64,000 nt of DNA, from contig OZ024744.1 of the NCBI GenBank assembly GCA_964016885.1, positions 111,002,536-111,066,535 on the forward strand, read 5' to 3'. A program made the translations under genes and the position numbers. Positions 1 to 13,900 of this stretch are shown here, one piece after another; the stretch's first letter is position 1; every line of letters starts with the position of its first letter. The DNA comes from Eledone cirrhosa (taxonomy: Eukaryota; Mollusca; Cephalopoda; Octopoda; Eledonidae). The notes beneath the pieces were generated by a model. It was given only the letters and a program-made list of their open reading frames with translations. It did no database searches and had not been told where the DNA came from.

Positions 1-6
1 GAACAC

Positions 7-12
7 AATAAA
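7..12 (+). other. AATAAA word created by a monomer variant (example)
   Basis: The change CAGTAAAAC to CAATAAAAC creates the canonical polyadenylation hexamer on the + strand. It recurs in defined classes, for example at 6,303, near 893, 973, 1,193 and 1,681, and at the homologous places in R3 and the distal R1 copy. It follows HOR structure, so its spread is explained by block duplication. Confidence 0.6.
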
Positions 13-130
13 ACTACACAATCCACTATAACTTAACTGGCCCTGAACACAGTAAAACTACACAATCCACTATAACTTAACTGGCCCTGAACACAGTAAA
101 ACTACACAATCCACTATAAGTTACCTTGCT

Positions 131-174
131 CTGAACACAGTAAAACTACACAATCCACTATAACTTACCTTGCC
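131..174 (+). repeat. Reference copy of the commonest monomer
   Basis: This copy shows the majority form: CTGAACACAG, then TAAAACTACA, then CAATCCACTA, then TAACTTACCT, then TGCC. Composition is A17 C14 T10 G3 with no CpG. The first 30 bases are the most constant across the window. The last ~14 bases vary most and define the monomer classes: TTACCTTGCC, TTACCTTGCT, TTAACTGGCC, TTACATTGCC, TTACTTTGCC, AATTACCTTG and ACAAACATTG. ACACA occurs twice, 13 bases apart, and ACTA twice, 12 bases apart, a faint hint of a shorter ancestral unit. Confidence 0.97.
163..171 (-). other. 5' splice-site-like word, example of a repeated motif
   Basis: On the minus strand the majority monomer reads AAG|GTAAGT, a full match to the metazoan donor consensus MAG|GTRAGT, with AGGTAAGT complementary to eight bases of the U1 snRNA 5' end. 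It recurs in every TAACTTACCTT monomer, so hundreds of times. TTAACTGG and TTACATTG monomers lose it; TTACTTTG monomers keep AAAGTAAGT. No exon or transcript is known here, so this is a sequence match, not a demonstrated splice site. Confidence 0.6.
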
Positions 175-202
175 CTGAACACAGTAAAACTACACAAACC
201 AC

Positions 203-210
203 TATAAATT
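203..210 (+). other. TATA-box-like word in AATTACC monomers (example)
   Basis: The class with CACTATAAATTACC contains TATAAATT, close to the TATA-box consensus TATAWAAR; the majority form has the weaker TATAACTT. The class is frequent in all regions. In AT-rich repeats such words arise easily, and no initiation site is supported. Confidence 0.35.
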
Positions 211-1538
211 ACCTTGTTCTGAACACAGTAAAACTACACAATCCACTATACCTTACCTTGCCCTGAACACAGTAAAACTACACAATCCACTATAGCTTAC
301 ATTGCTCTGAACACAGTAAAACTACACAATCCACTATAAATTACCTTGCTCTGAACACAGCAAAACTACACAATCCACTATAACTTACTTTGCCATGAAC
401 ACAGTAAAACTACACAATCCACTATAACTTACCTTGCACTGAACACAGTAAAACTACACAATCCACTATAACTTAACTGGCCCTGAACACAGTAACACTA
501 CACAATCAACTATAACTTACCTTGCTCTGAACACAGTAAAACTACACAATGCACTATAACTTACTTTGCCATGAACACAGTAAAACTACACAATCCACTA
601 TAACTTACCTTGCACTGAACACAGTAAAACTACACAATCCACTATAAATTACCTTGTTCTGAACACAGAAAAACTACACAATCCACTCTAACTTACCTTG
701 CCCAGAACAAAATAAAACTACGTAATCCACTATACCTTACCTTGCCCTGAACACAGTGAAACTACACAATCCACTATAACTTACCTTGCTCTGAACACAG
801 TAAAACTACACAATCCACTATACCTTACCTTGCCCTGAACACAGTAAAACTACATAATCCACTATAGTTTACCTTGCCCTGAACACAATAAAACTACACA
901 ATCCACTATAAATTACCTTGCCCTGAAAACAGTAGAACTACACAATCCACTATAAATTACCTTGCTCTGAACACAATAAAACTACACAATCCACTATAAC
1001 TTAACTGGCCCTGAACACAGTAAAACTACACAATCCACTATAACTTACCTTGCCCTGAACACAGTAAAACTACACAATCCACTATAACAAACATTGCCCT
1101 GAACACGGTAAAACTACACAAACCACTATCAATTACCTTGCCCTGAACACAGTAAAACTACATAATCCACTATAGTTTACCTTGCCCTGAACACAATAAA
1201 ACTACACAATCCACTATAAATTACCTTGCCCTGAACACAGTAAAACTACACAATCCTCTATAACTTACCTTGCTGTGAACACAGTAAAACTACACAATCC
1301 ACTATGCCTTACCTTGCCATGAACACAGTAAAACTACACAATCCACTATTACTTACATTGCTCTGAACACAGAAAAACTACACAATCCACTATAACTTAC
1401 CTTGCACTGAACACAGTAAAACTACACAATCCACTATAACTTACCTTGCCCTGAACACAGTAAAACTACACAATCCACTATAACTTAACTGGCCCTGAAC
1501 ACAGTAAAACTACACAATCCACTATAACTTACCTTGCC

Positions 1539-1584
1539 CTGAACACAGTAAAACTACACAATCCAAACTATAACAAACATTGCC
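1539..1584 (+). repeat. 46-bp length-variant monomer (AA insertion)
   Basis: Two extra A bases after AATCC give AATCCAAACTATAAC, and the tail is ACAAACATT instead of ACTTACCTT. The same 46-bp copy recurs at 4047-4092, 5677-5722, 7878-7923, 59092-59137, 61600-61645 and 63230-63275, always followed by a monomer carrying CACGGTAAAAC and CACAAACC. A shared indel plus a shared neighbour shows common descent by block duplication, and makes this a good landmark for the R1 HOR. Confidence 0.95.
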
Positions 1585-2288
1585 CTGAACACGGTAAAAC
1601 TACACAAACCACTATAAATTACCTTGCCCTGAACACAGTAAAACTACATAATCCACTATAGTTTACCTTGCCCTGAACACAATAAAACTACACGATCCAC
1701 TTTAAATTACCTTGCCCTGAACACAGTAAAACTACACAATCCACTATAACGTACCTTGCCCTGAACACAGTAAAACTACTTAATTCACTATAACTTACCT
1801 TGCTCTGAACACAGTAAAACTACACAATCCACTATACCTTACCTTGCCCTGAACACAGTGAAACTACACAATCCACTATAACTTACCTTGCCCTGAACAC
1901 AGTAAAACTACACAATCCTCTATAACTTACCTTGCTGTGAACACAGTAAAACTACACAATCCACTATGCCTTACCTTGCCCTGAACACAGTAAAACTACA
2001 CAATCCACTATTACTTACATTGCTCTGAACACAGAAAAACTACACAATCCACTATAACTTACTTTGCCATGAACACAGTAAAACTACACAATCCACTACA
2101 ACTTACCTTGCACTGAACACAGTAAAACTACACAATCCACTATAAATTACCTTCCTCTGAACACAATAAAACTACACAATCCACTATAACTTAACTGGCC
2201 CTGAACACAGTAAAACTACACAATCCACTATAACTTAACTGGCCCTGAACACAGTAAAACTACACAATCCACTATAACTTACCTTGCC

Positions 2289-2331
2289 CTGAACACAGTA
2301 AACTACACAATCCACTATAACTTACATTGCC
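2289..2331 (+). repeat. 43-bp length-variant monomer (AAAA to AAA)
   Basis: The A tract in CAGTAAAACTAC is shortened to CAGTAAACTAC, giving a 43-bp monomer. The form recurs in R1 (near 4853, 6481, 8638), R2 (near 12809, 14394, 15535, 17049, 17559, 19053) and R4, often followed by a TTACATTG monomer. A second 43-bp class reads TAAACTACAGGATCC or TAAACTACAGAATCC (near 10395, 12109, 21557, 26658) and introduces a GGATCC word. These copies shift all later monomers by one base, so block offsets are not always exact multiples of 44. Confidence 0.93.
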
Positions 2332-5300
2332 CTGAACACAGTAAAACTACACAAACCACTATAAATTACCTTGTTCTGAACACAGTAAAACTACACAATC
2401 CACTATACCTTACCTTGCCCTGAACACAGTAAAACTACACAATCCACTATAACTTACTTTGCCCTGAACACATTAAAACTACACAAACCACTATAAATTA
2501 CCTTGCTCTAAACACAGTAAAACTTTATAATCCACTATAACTTAACTGGCCCTGAACACAGTAAAACTACACAATCCACTATAACTTAACAGGCCCTGAA
2601 CACAGTAAAACTACACAATCCACTATAACTTAACTGGCCCTGAACACAGTAAAACTACACAATCCACTATAACTTACCTTGCCTTGAACACAGTAAAACT
2701 ACACAATCCACTATAACTTACATTGCCCTGAACACAGTAAAACTACACAATCCACTATAACTTACCTTGCTCTGAACACAGTAAAACTACACAAACCACT
2801 ATAACTTAACAGTCCCTGAACACAGTAAAACTACACAATCCACTATAACTTAACTGACCCTGAACACAGTAAAACTACACAATCCACTATAACTTAACTG
2901 GCCCTGAACACAGTAAAACTACACAATCCACTATAACTTACCTTGCTCTGAACACAGTAAAACTACACAATCCACTATAACTTACCTTGCCCTGAACACA
3001 GTAAAACTACACAATCCTCTATAACTTACCTTGCTGTGAACACAGTAAAACTACACAATCCACTATGCCTTACCTTGCCCTGAACACAGTAAAACTACAC
3101 AATCCACTATTACTTACATTGCTCTGAACACAGAAAAACTACACAATCCACTATAACTTACTTTGCCATGAACACAGTAAAACTACACAATCCACTACAA
3201 CTTACCTTGCACTGAACACAGTAAAACTACACAATCCACTATAAATTACCTTCCTCTGAACACAATAAAACTACACAATCCACTATAACTTAACTGGCCC
3301 TGAACACAGTAAAACTACACAATCCACTATAACTTAACTGGCCCTGAACACAGTAAAACTACACAATCCACTATAAGTTACCTTGCTCTGAACACAGTAA
3401 AACTACACAATCCACTATAACTTACCTTGCCCTGAACACAGTAAGCTACACAATCCACTATAACTTAACTGGCCCTGAACACAGTAAAACTACACAATCC
3501 ACTATAACAAACATTGCCCTGAACACGGTAAAACTACACAAACCACTATAGTTTACCTTGCCCTGAACACAATAAAACTACACAATCCACTATAAATTAC
3601 CTTGCCCTGAACACAGTAAAACTACACAATCCACTATAAATTACCTTGCCCTGAACACAGTAAAACTACATAATCCACTATAGTTTACCTTGCCCTGAAC
3701 ACAATAAAACTACACAATCCACTATAAATTACCTTGCCCTGAACACAGTAAAACTACACAATCCACTATAAATTACCTTGCCCTGAACACAGTAAAACTA
3801 CACAATCCACTATGCCTTACCTTGCCCTGAACACAGTAAAACTACACAATCCACTATTACTTACATTGCTCTGAACACTGAAAAACTACACAATCCACTA
3901 TAACTTACTTTGCCATGAACACAGTAAAACTACACAATCCTCTATAACTTACCTTGCTGTGAACACAGTAAAACTACACAATCCACTATGCCTTACCTTG
4001 CCCTGAACACAGTAAAACTCCACAATCCACTATAACTTACCTTGCCCTGAACACAGTAAAACTACACAATCCAAACTATAACAAACATTGCCCTGAACAC
4101 GGTAAAACTACACAAACCACTATAAATTACCTTGCCCTGAACACAGTAAAACTACATAATCCACTATAGTTTACCTTGCCCTGAACACAATAAAACTACA
4201 CAATCCACTTTAAATTACCTTGCCCTGAACACAGTAAAACTACACAATCCACTATAACGTACCTTGCCCTGAACACAGTAAAACTACTTAATTCACTATA
4301 ACTTACCTTGCTCTGAACACAGTAAAACTACACAATCCACTATACCTTACCTTGCCCTGAACACAGTGAAACTACACAATCCACTATAACTTACCTTGCC
4401 CTGAACACAGTAAAACTACACAATCCTCTATAACTTACCTTGCTGTGAACACAGTAAAACTACACAATCCACTATGCCTTACCTTGCCCTGAACACAGTA
4501 GAACTACACAATCCACTATTACTTACATTGCTCTGAACACAGAAAAACTACACAATCCACTATAACTTACTTTGCCATGAACACAGTAAAGCTACACAAT
4601 CCACTACAACTTACCTTGCACTGAACACAGTAAAACTACACAATCCACTATAAATTACCTTCCTCTGAACACAATAAAACTACACAATCCACTATAACTT
4701 AACTGGCCCTGAACACAGTAAAACTACACAATCCACTATAACTTAACTGGCCCTGAACACAGTAAAACTACACAATCCACTATAAGTTACCTTGCTCTGA
4801 ACACAGTAAAACTACACAATCCACTATAACTTACCTTGCCCTGAACACAGTAAACTACACAATCCACTATAACTTACATTGCCCTGAACACAGTAAAACT
4901 ACACAAACCACTATAAATTACCTTGTTCTGAACACAGTAAAACTACACAATCCACTATACCTTACCTTGCCCTGAACACAGTAAAACTACACAATCCACT
5001 ATAGCTTACATTGCTCTGAACACAGTAAAACTACACAATCCACCATAAATTACCTTGCTCTGAACACAGCAAAACTACACAATCCACTATAACTTACTTT
5101 GCCATGAACACAGTAAAACTACACAATCCACTATAACTTACCTTGCACTGAACACAGTAAAACTACACAATCCACTATAACTTAACTGGCCCTGAACACA
5201 ATAACACTACACAATCCACTATAACAAACATTGCCCTGAACACGGTAAAACTACACAAACCACTATCAATTACCTTGCCCTGAACACAGTAAAACTACAT

Positions 5301-6296
5301 AATCCACTATAGTTTACCTTGCCCTGAACACAATAAAACTACACAATCCACTATAAATTACCTTGCCCTGAAGACAGTAAAACTACACAATCCACTATAA
5401 CTTACCTTGCTGTGAACACAGTAAAACTACACAATCCACTATGCCTTACCTTGCCCTGAACACAGTAAAACTACACAATCCATTATTACTTACATTGCTC
5501 TGAACACAGAAAAACTACACAATCCACTATAACTTACTTTGCCATGAACACAGTAAAAATAACACAATCCTCTATAACTTACCTTGCTGTGAACACAGTA
5601 AAACTACACAATCCACTATGCCTTACCTTGCCCTGAACACAGTAAAACTCCACAATCCACTATAACTTACCTTGCCCTGAACACAGTAAAACTACACAAT
5701 CCAAACTATAACAAACATTGCCCTGAACACGGTAAAACTACACAAACCACTATAAATTACCTTGCCTTGAACACAGTAAAACTACATAATCCACTATAGT
5801 TTACCTTGCCCTGAACACAATAAAACTACACGATCCACTTTAAATTACCTTGCCCTGAACACAGTAAAACTACACAATCCACTATAACGTACCTTGCCCT
5901 GAACACAGTAAAACTACTTAATTCACTATAACTTACCTTGCTCTGAACACAGTAAAACTACACAATCCACTATACCTTACCTTGCCCTGAACACAGTGAA
6001 ACTACACAATCCACTATAACTTACCTTGCCCTGAACACAGTAAAACTACACAATCCTCTATAACTTACCTTGCTGTGAACACAGTAAAACTACACAATCC
6101 ACTATGCCTTACATTGCCCTGAACACAGTAAAACTACACAATCCACTATTACTTACATTGCTCTGAACACAGAAAAACTACACAATCCACTATAACTTAC
6201 TTTGCCATGAACACAGTAAAACTACACAATCCACTACAACTTACCTTGCACTGAACACAGTAAAACTACACAATCCACTATAAATTACCTTCCTCT

Positions 6297-9200
6297 GAAC
6301 ACAATAAAACTACACAATCCACTATAACTTAACTGGCCCTGAACACAGTAAAACTACACAATCCACTATAACTTAACTGGCCCTGAACACAGTAACACTA
6401 CACAATCCACTATAAGTTACCTTGCTCTGAACACAGTAAAACTACACAATCCACTATAACTTACCTTGCCCTGAACACAGTAAACTACACAATCCACTAT
6501 AACTTACATTGCCCTGAACACAGTAAAACTACACAAACCACTATAAATTACCTTGTTCTGAACACAGTAAAACTACACAATCCACTATACCTTACCTTGC
6601 CCTGAACACAGTAAAACTACACAATCCACTATAGCTTACATTGCTCTGAACACAGTAAAACTACACAATCCACTATAAATTACCTTGCTCTGAACACAGC
6701 AAAACTACACAATCCACTATAACTTACTTTGCCATGAACACAGTAAAACTACACAATCCACTATAACTTACCTTGCACTGAACACAGTAAAACTACACAA
6801 TCCACTATAACTTAACTGGCCCTGAACACAGTAACACTACACAATCAACTATAACTTACCTTGCTCTGAACACAGTAAAACTACACAATGCACTATAACT
6901 TACTTTGCCATGAACACAGTAAAACTACACAATCCACTATAACTTACCTTGCACTGAACACAGTAAAACTACACAATCCACTATAAATTACCTTGTTCTG
7001 AACACAGAAAAACTACACAATCCACTCTAACTTACCTTGCCCAGAACAAAATAAAACTACGTAATCCACTATACCTTACCTTGCCCTGAACACAGTGAAA
7101 CTACACAATCCACTATAACTTACCTTGCTCTGAACACAGTAAAACTACACAATCCACTATACCTTACCTTGCCCTGAACACAGTAAAACTACATAATCCA
7201 CTATAGTTTACCTTGCCCTGAACACAATAAAACTACACAATCCACTATAAATTACCTTGCCCTGAAAACAGTAGAACTACACAATCCACTATAAATTACC
7301 TTGCTCTGAACACAATAAAACTACACAATCCACTATAACTTAACTGGCCCTGAACACAGTAAAACTACACAATCCACTATAACTTACCTTGCCCTGAACA
7401 CAGTAAAACTACACAATCCACTATAACAAACATTGCCCTGAACACGGTAAAACTACACAAACCACTATCAATTACCTTGCCCTGAACACAGTAAAACTAC
7501 ATAATCCACTATAGTTTACCTTGCCCTGAACACAATAAAACTACACAATCCACTATAAATTACCTTGCCCTGAACACAGTAAAACTACACAATCCTCTAT
7601 AACTTACCTTGCTGTGAACACAGTAAAACTACACAATCCACTATGCCTTACCTTGCCATGAACACAGTAAAACTACACAATCCACTATTACTTACATTGC
7701 TCTGAACACAGAAAAACTACACAATCCACTATAACTTACCTTGCACTGAACACAGTAAAACTACACAATCCACTATAACTTACCTTGCCCTGAACACAGT
7801 AAAACTACACAATCCACTATAACTTAACTGGCCCTGAACACAGTAAAACTACACAATCCACTATAACTTACCTTGCCCTGAACACAGTAAAACTACACAA
7901 TCCAAACTATAACAAACATTGCCCTGAACACGGTAAAACTACACAAACCACTATAAATTACCTTGCCCTGAACACAGTAAAACTACATAATCCACTATAG
8001 TTTACCTTGCCCTGAACACAATAAAACTACACGATCCACTTTAAATTACCTTGCCCTGAACACAGTAAAACTACACAATCCACTATAACGTACCTTGCCC
8101 TGAACACAGTAAAACTACTTAATTCACTATAACTTACCTTGCTCTGAACACAGTAAAACTACACAATCCACTATACCTTACCTTGCCCTGAACACAGTGA
8201 AACTACACAATCCACTATAACTTACCTTGCCCTGAACACAGTAAAACTACACAATCCTCTATAACTTACCTTGCTGTGAACACAGTAAAACTACACAATC
8301 CACTATGCCTTACCTTGCCCTGAACACAGTAAAACTACACAATCCACTATTACTTACATTGCTCTGAACACAGAAAAACTACACAATCCACTATAACTTA
8401 CTTTGCCATGAACACAGTAAAACTACACAATCCACTACAACTTACCTTGCACTGAACACAGTAAAACTACACAATCCACTAAAAATTACCTTCCTCTGAA
8501 CACAATAAAACTACACAATCCACTATAACTTAACTGGCCCTGAACACAGTAAAACTACACAATCCACTATAACTTAACTGGCCCTGAACACAGTAAAACT
8601 ACACAATCCACTATAACTTACCTTGCCCTGAACACAGTAAACTACACAATCCACTATAACTTACATTGCCCTGAACACAGTAAAACTACACAAACCACTA
8701 TAAATTACCTTGTTCTGAACACAGTAAAACTACACAATCCACTATACCTTACCTTGCCCTGAACACAGTAAAACTACACAATCCACTATAACTTACTTTG
8801 CCCTGAACACATTAAAACTACACAAACCACTATAAATTACCTTGCTCTAAACACAGTAAAACTTTATAATCCACTATAACTTAACTGGCCCTGAACACAG
8901 TAAAACTACACAATCCACTATAACTTAACTGGCCCTGAACACAGTAAAACTACACAATCCACTATAAGTTACCTTGCTCTGAACACAGTAAAACTACACA
9001 ATCCACTATAACTTAACTGGCCCTGAACACAGTAAAACTACACAATCCACTATAACTTACCTTGCCTTGAACACAGTAAAACTACACAATCCACTATAAC
9101 TTACATTGCCCTGAACACAGTAAAACTACACAATCCACTATAACTTACCTTGCTCTGAACACAGTAAAACTACACAAACCACTATAACTTAACAGGCCCT

Positions 9201-9370
9201 GAACACAGTAAAACTACACAATCCACTATAACTTAACTGACCCTGAACACAGTAAAACTACACAATCCACTATAACTTAACTGGCCCTGAACACAGTAAA
9301 ACTACACAATCCACTATAACTTACCTTGCTCTGAACACAGTAAAACTACACGATCCACTATAACTTACCT
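6297..9370 (+). repeat. R1 higher-order repeat, partial copy 2
   Basis: This block follows 1 to about 2,990 in monomer order. The offset is 6,296 at the start and 6,339 after one extra 43-bp monomer near 6,480. It becomes 6,383 after one more monomer near 8,960. Shared rare variants include AATCAACT, AATGCACT, CAGAACAAAATAAAAC, the 46-bp monomer and AAACTTTATAATCC. Homology ends near 9,370, where CTGAGCACAGTAAGAC starts a different order. Confidence 0.9.
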
Positions 9371-9639
9371 TGCCCTGAGCACAGTAAGACTACACAAACC
9401 ACTATAACTTAACTGGCCCTGAACACAGTAAAACTACACAATCCACTATCACTTACCTTGCCCTGAACACAGTCAAACTACACAATCCACTATAACTTAA
9501 CTGGCCCTGAACACAGTAAAACTACACAATCCACTATAACTTAACTGGCCCTGAACACAGTAAAACTACACAATCCACTATAAGTTACCTTGCTCTGAAC
9601 ACAGTAAAACTACACAATCCACTATAACTTACCTTGCCC

Positions 9640-10390
9640 TGAACACAGTAAACTACACAATCCACTCTAACTTACCTTGCCCAGAACAAAGTAAAACTAC
9701 GTAATCCACTATACCTTACCTTGCCCTGAACACAGTGAAACTACACAATCCACTATAACTTACCTTGCTCTGAACACAGTAAAACTACACAATCCACTAT
9801 ACCTTACCTTGCCCTGAACACAGTAAAACTACATAATCCACTATAGTTTACCTTGCCCTGAACACAATAAAACTACACAATCCACTATAAATTACCTTGC
9901 CCTGAAAACAGTAGAACTACACAATCCACTATAAATTACCTTGCTCTGAACACAATAAAACTACACAATCCACTATAACTTAACTGGCCCTGAACACAGT
10001 AAAACTACACAATCCACTATAACTTACCTTGCCCTGAACACAGTAAAACTACACAATCCACTATAACAAACATTGCCCTGAACACGGTAAAACTACACAA
10101 ACCACTATAAATTACCTTGCCCTGAACACAGTAAAACTACATAATCCACTATAGTTTACCTTGCCCTGAACACAATAAAACTACACAATCCACTATAAAT
10201 TACCTTGCCCTGAACACAGTAAAACTACACAATCCTCTATAACTTACCTTGCTGTGAACACAGTAAAACTACACAATCCACTATGCCTTACCTTGCCCTG
10301 AACACAGTAAAACTACACAATCCACTATTACTTACATTGCTCTGAACACAGAAAAACTACACAATCCACTATAACTTACCTTGCCCGGAA
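9640..10390 (+). repeat. R1 edge fragment, third copy of the 682-1,400 segment
   Basis: From TCCACTCTAAC at 9,661 the variant order repeats that of 682-1,400 (offset 8,979) and of 7,021-7,740. It includes CAGAACAAAGTAAAACTACG, the AAACAGTAGAAC monomer, the ACAAACATT monomer with CACGG, and GCTGTGAACAC. It ends near 10,390, where a GGATCC-bearing 43-bp monomer opens R2. Confidence 0.85.
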
Positions 10391-13300
10391 CACAGTAAAC
10401 TACAGGATCCACTATAACTTACCTTGCTCTGAACACAGTAAAACTACACGATCCACTATAACTTACATTGCCCTGAACACAGTAAAACTACACAATCCAC
10501 TATAACTTACCTTGCGCTGAACACAGTAAAACTACACGATCCACTATAACTTACTTTGCCATGAACACAGTAAAACTACACGATCCACTATAACTTACCT
10601 TGCACTGAACACAGTAAAACTACACAATCCACTATAACTTAACTTGCACTGAACACAGTAAAACTACACAATCCACTATAACTTAATTGGCCCTGAACAC
10701 AGTAAAACTACACAATCCACTATAACTTACCTTGCACTGAACACAGTAAAACTACACAATCCACTATAAGTAACCTTGCTCTGAACACAGTAAAACTACA
10801 CAATCCACTATAACTTACCTTGCCCTGAACACAGTAAACTACACAATCCACTATAACTTACATTGCCATGAACACAGTAAAACTACACAAACCACTATAA
10901 ATTACCTTGTTCTGAACACAGTAAAACTACACAATCCCCTATACCTTACCTTGCCCTGAACACACTAAACTACAGGATCCACTATAACTTAACTGGCCCT
11001 GAACACAGTAAAACTACACGATCCACTATAACTTACCTTGCACTGAACACAGTAAAACTACACAATCCACTATAACTTACCTTGCACTGGACACAGTAAA
11101 ACTACACAATCCACTATAAATTACCTTGCTCTGAACACAGTAAAACTACACAATCCACTATAACTTAACTGGCCCTGAACACAGTAAACTACAGAATCCA
11201 CTATAACTTACCTTGCCCAGAACAAAGTAAAACTACGTAATCCACTATACCTTACCTTGCCCTGAACACAGTAAAACTACACAATCCACTATAGCTTACA
11301 TTGCTCTGAACACAGTAAAACTACACAATCCACTATAGCTTACCTTGCCCTGAACACAGTAAAACTACACAATCCACTATAAATTACCTTGCTCTGAACA
11401 CAGTAAAACTACACAATCCACTATAACTTACCTTGCCCTGAACACAGTAAAACTACACAATCCACTATAACTGAACTGGCCCTGAACACAGTAAAACTAC
11501 ACAATCCACTATAACTTAACTGGCCCTGAACACAGTAAAACTACACAATCCACTATAACTTAACTGGCCCTGAACACAGTAAAACTACACAAACCACTAT
11601 AAATTACCTTGTTCTGAACACAGTAAAACTACACAATCCACTATACCTTACCTTGCCCTGAACACAGTAAAACTACACAATCCACTATAACTTACTTTGC
11701 CCTGAACATATTAAAACTACACAAACCACTATAAATTACCTTGCTCTAAACACAGTAAAACTTTATAATCCACTATAACTTAACTGGCCCTGAACACAGT
11801 GAAACTACACAATCCACTATAACTTAACTGGCCCTGAACACAGTAAAACTACACAATCCACTATAAGTTACCTTGCTCTGAACACAGTAAAACTACACAA
11901 TCCACTATAACTTAACTGGCCTTGAACACAGTAAAGCTACACAATCCACTATAACTTACATTTCTGTGAACACAGGAAAACTACACAAACCACTATAACT
12001 TAACTGACCCTGAACACAGTAAAACTACACAATCCACTATAACTTAACTGACCCTGAACACAGTCAAACTACACAATCCACTATAACTTAACTGGCCCTG
12101 AACACAGTAAACTACAGGATCCACTATAACTTACCTTGCTCTGAACACAGTAAAACTACACGATCCACTATAACTTACATTGCCCTGAACACAGTAAAAC
12201 TACACAATCCACTATAACTTGCCTTGCGCTGAACACAGTAAAACTACACGATCCACTATAACTTACTTTGCCATGAACACAGTAAAACTACACGATCCAC
12301 TATAACTTACCTTGCACTGAACACAGTAAAACTACACAATCCACTATAACTTAACTTGCACTGAACACAGTAAAACTACACAATCCACTATAACTTAACT
12401 GGCCCTGAACACAGTAAAACTACACAATCCACTATAACTTACCTTGCACTGAACACAGTAAAACTACACAATCCACTATAAGTTACCTTGCTCTGAACAC
12501 AGTAAAACTACACAATCCACTATAACTTAACTGGCCCTGAACACAGTAAACTACAGAATCCACTATAACTTACCTTGCCCTGAACAAAGTAAAACTACGT
12601 AATCCACTATACCTTACCTTGCCCTGAACACAGTAAAACTACACAATCCACTATAGCTTACATTGCTCTGAACACAGTAAAACTACACAATACACTATAG
12701 CTTACCTTGCCCTGAACACAGTAAAACTACACAATCCACTATAAATTACCTTGCTCTGAACACAGTAAAACTACACAATCCACTATAACTTACCTTGCCC
12801 TGAACACAGTAAACTACACAATCCACTATAACTTACATTGCCCTGAACACAGTAAAACTACACAATCCACTATAACTGAACTGGCCCTGAACACAGTAAA
12901 ACTACACAATCCACTATAACTTAACTGGCCCTGAACACAGTAAAACTACACAATCCACTATAACTTAACTGGCCCTGAACACAGTAAAACTACACAATCC
13001 ACTATAAGTTACCTTGCTCTGAACACAGTAAAACTACACAATCCACTATAACTTACCTTGTCCTGAACACACTAAAACTACACAATCCTCTATAACTTAA
13101 CTGGCCCTGAACACAGTAAAACTACACAATCCACTATAACTTAGCTTGCACTGAACACACTAAAACTACACAATCCACTATAACTTACCTTGCCCTGAAC
13201 ACAGTAAAACTACACAATCCACTTCAACTTACCTTGCTCTGAACACAGTAAAACTACACAATCCACTATAACTTACCTTGCCCTGAACACAGTAAAATTA

Positions 13301-13900
13301 CACAATCCACTATAACTAACCTTGCCCTGAACACAGTAAAACTACACAATCCACTATAACTTACTTTGCTCTGAACACAGTAAAACTACACAATCCACCT
13401 TAACTTACCTTGCTCTGAACACAGTAAAACTACACAATCCACTTCAACTTACCTTGCTCTGAACACAGTAAAACTACACAATCCACTATAACTTACCTTG
13501 CCCTGAACACAGTAAAATTACACAATCCTCTATAACTTACCTTGCCCTGAACACAGTAAAACTACATAATCCACTATAACTTAACATGCTCTGAACACAG
13601 TAAAACTACACAACCCACTATAACTTACCTTGCCTTGAACACAGTAAAACTACACAATCCACAATAACCTACCTTGCCCTGAACATAGTAAAACTACGTA
13701 ATCCACTATAACTTACCTTCCTCTAAACACAGTAAAACTACACAATCTACTATAACTTACCTTGCCCAGAACACAGTAAAACTACGTAATCCACTATAAC
13801 TTACCTTGCCCTGAACACAGTAAAACTACACAATCCACTATAATTTACCTTGCCCTGAACACAGTAAAACTACACAATCCACTATAACTTACCTTGCTCT
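10390..13900 (+). repeat. R2 array, proximal irregular part
   Basis: Monomers here mix CACGATCC, GGATCC, TTAACTTGCACTG and TTAACTGG variants. A segment at about 11,571-12,090 matches 14,428-14,947 (offset 2,857), shown by TAAATTACCTTGTTCTG, AACATATTAAAAC and AAACTTTATAATCC in the same order. The stretch around 13,060 (TTGTCCTGAACACACT) recurs near 15,741 and 17,806. The segment holding CACTTCAAC at 13,220 recurs at 17,966. It looks like an older, partly shuffled relative of the regular units that follow. Confidence 0.8.

Larger units (their letters stand above)
1..6296 (+). repeat. R1 higher-order repeat, copy 1
   Basis: A block of about 143 monomers. It opens with an AATAAA-bearing monomer and two TTAACTGG monomers, and closes with a TTACCTTCCTCTG monomer at about 6290. 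The same opening order starts again at 6297 and at 57,554 and 63,850. Internally it is built of repeated sub-blocks: material starting at the 46-bp monomer at 1539 recurs 2,508 bases later (4047) and 1,630 bases after that (5677), and the stretch 1,900-2,260 recurs at 3,000-3,360 (offset 1,099). The left end is cut by the window, so the unit may start earlier. Confidence 0.9.

Noticed and set aside
650..670. TGTTCTGAACA as a steroid-receptor or heat-shock element
   Set aside because: The half-sites are spaced by one base, whereas receptor elements need three between half-sites and heat-shock elements need two between TTC and GAA. It is a by-product of the TTGTTCTG variant.
10401..10410. GGATCC-bearing monomers as transposon or integration scars
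   Set aside because: They are ordinary 43-bp monomers with two substitutions and recur at homologous positions in R2 and R4, so they spread with block duplication.
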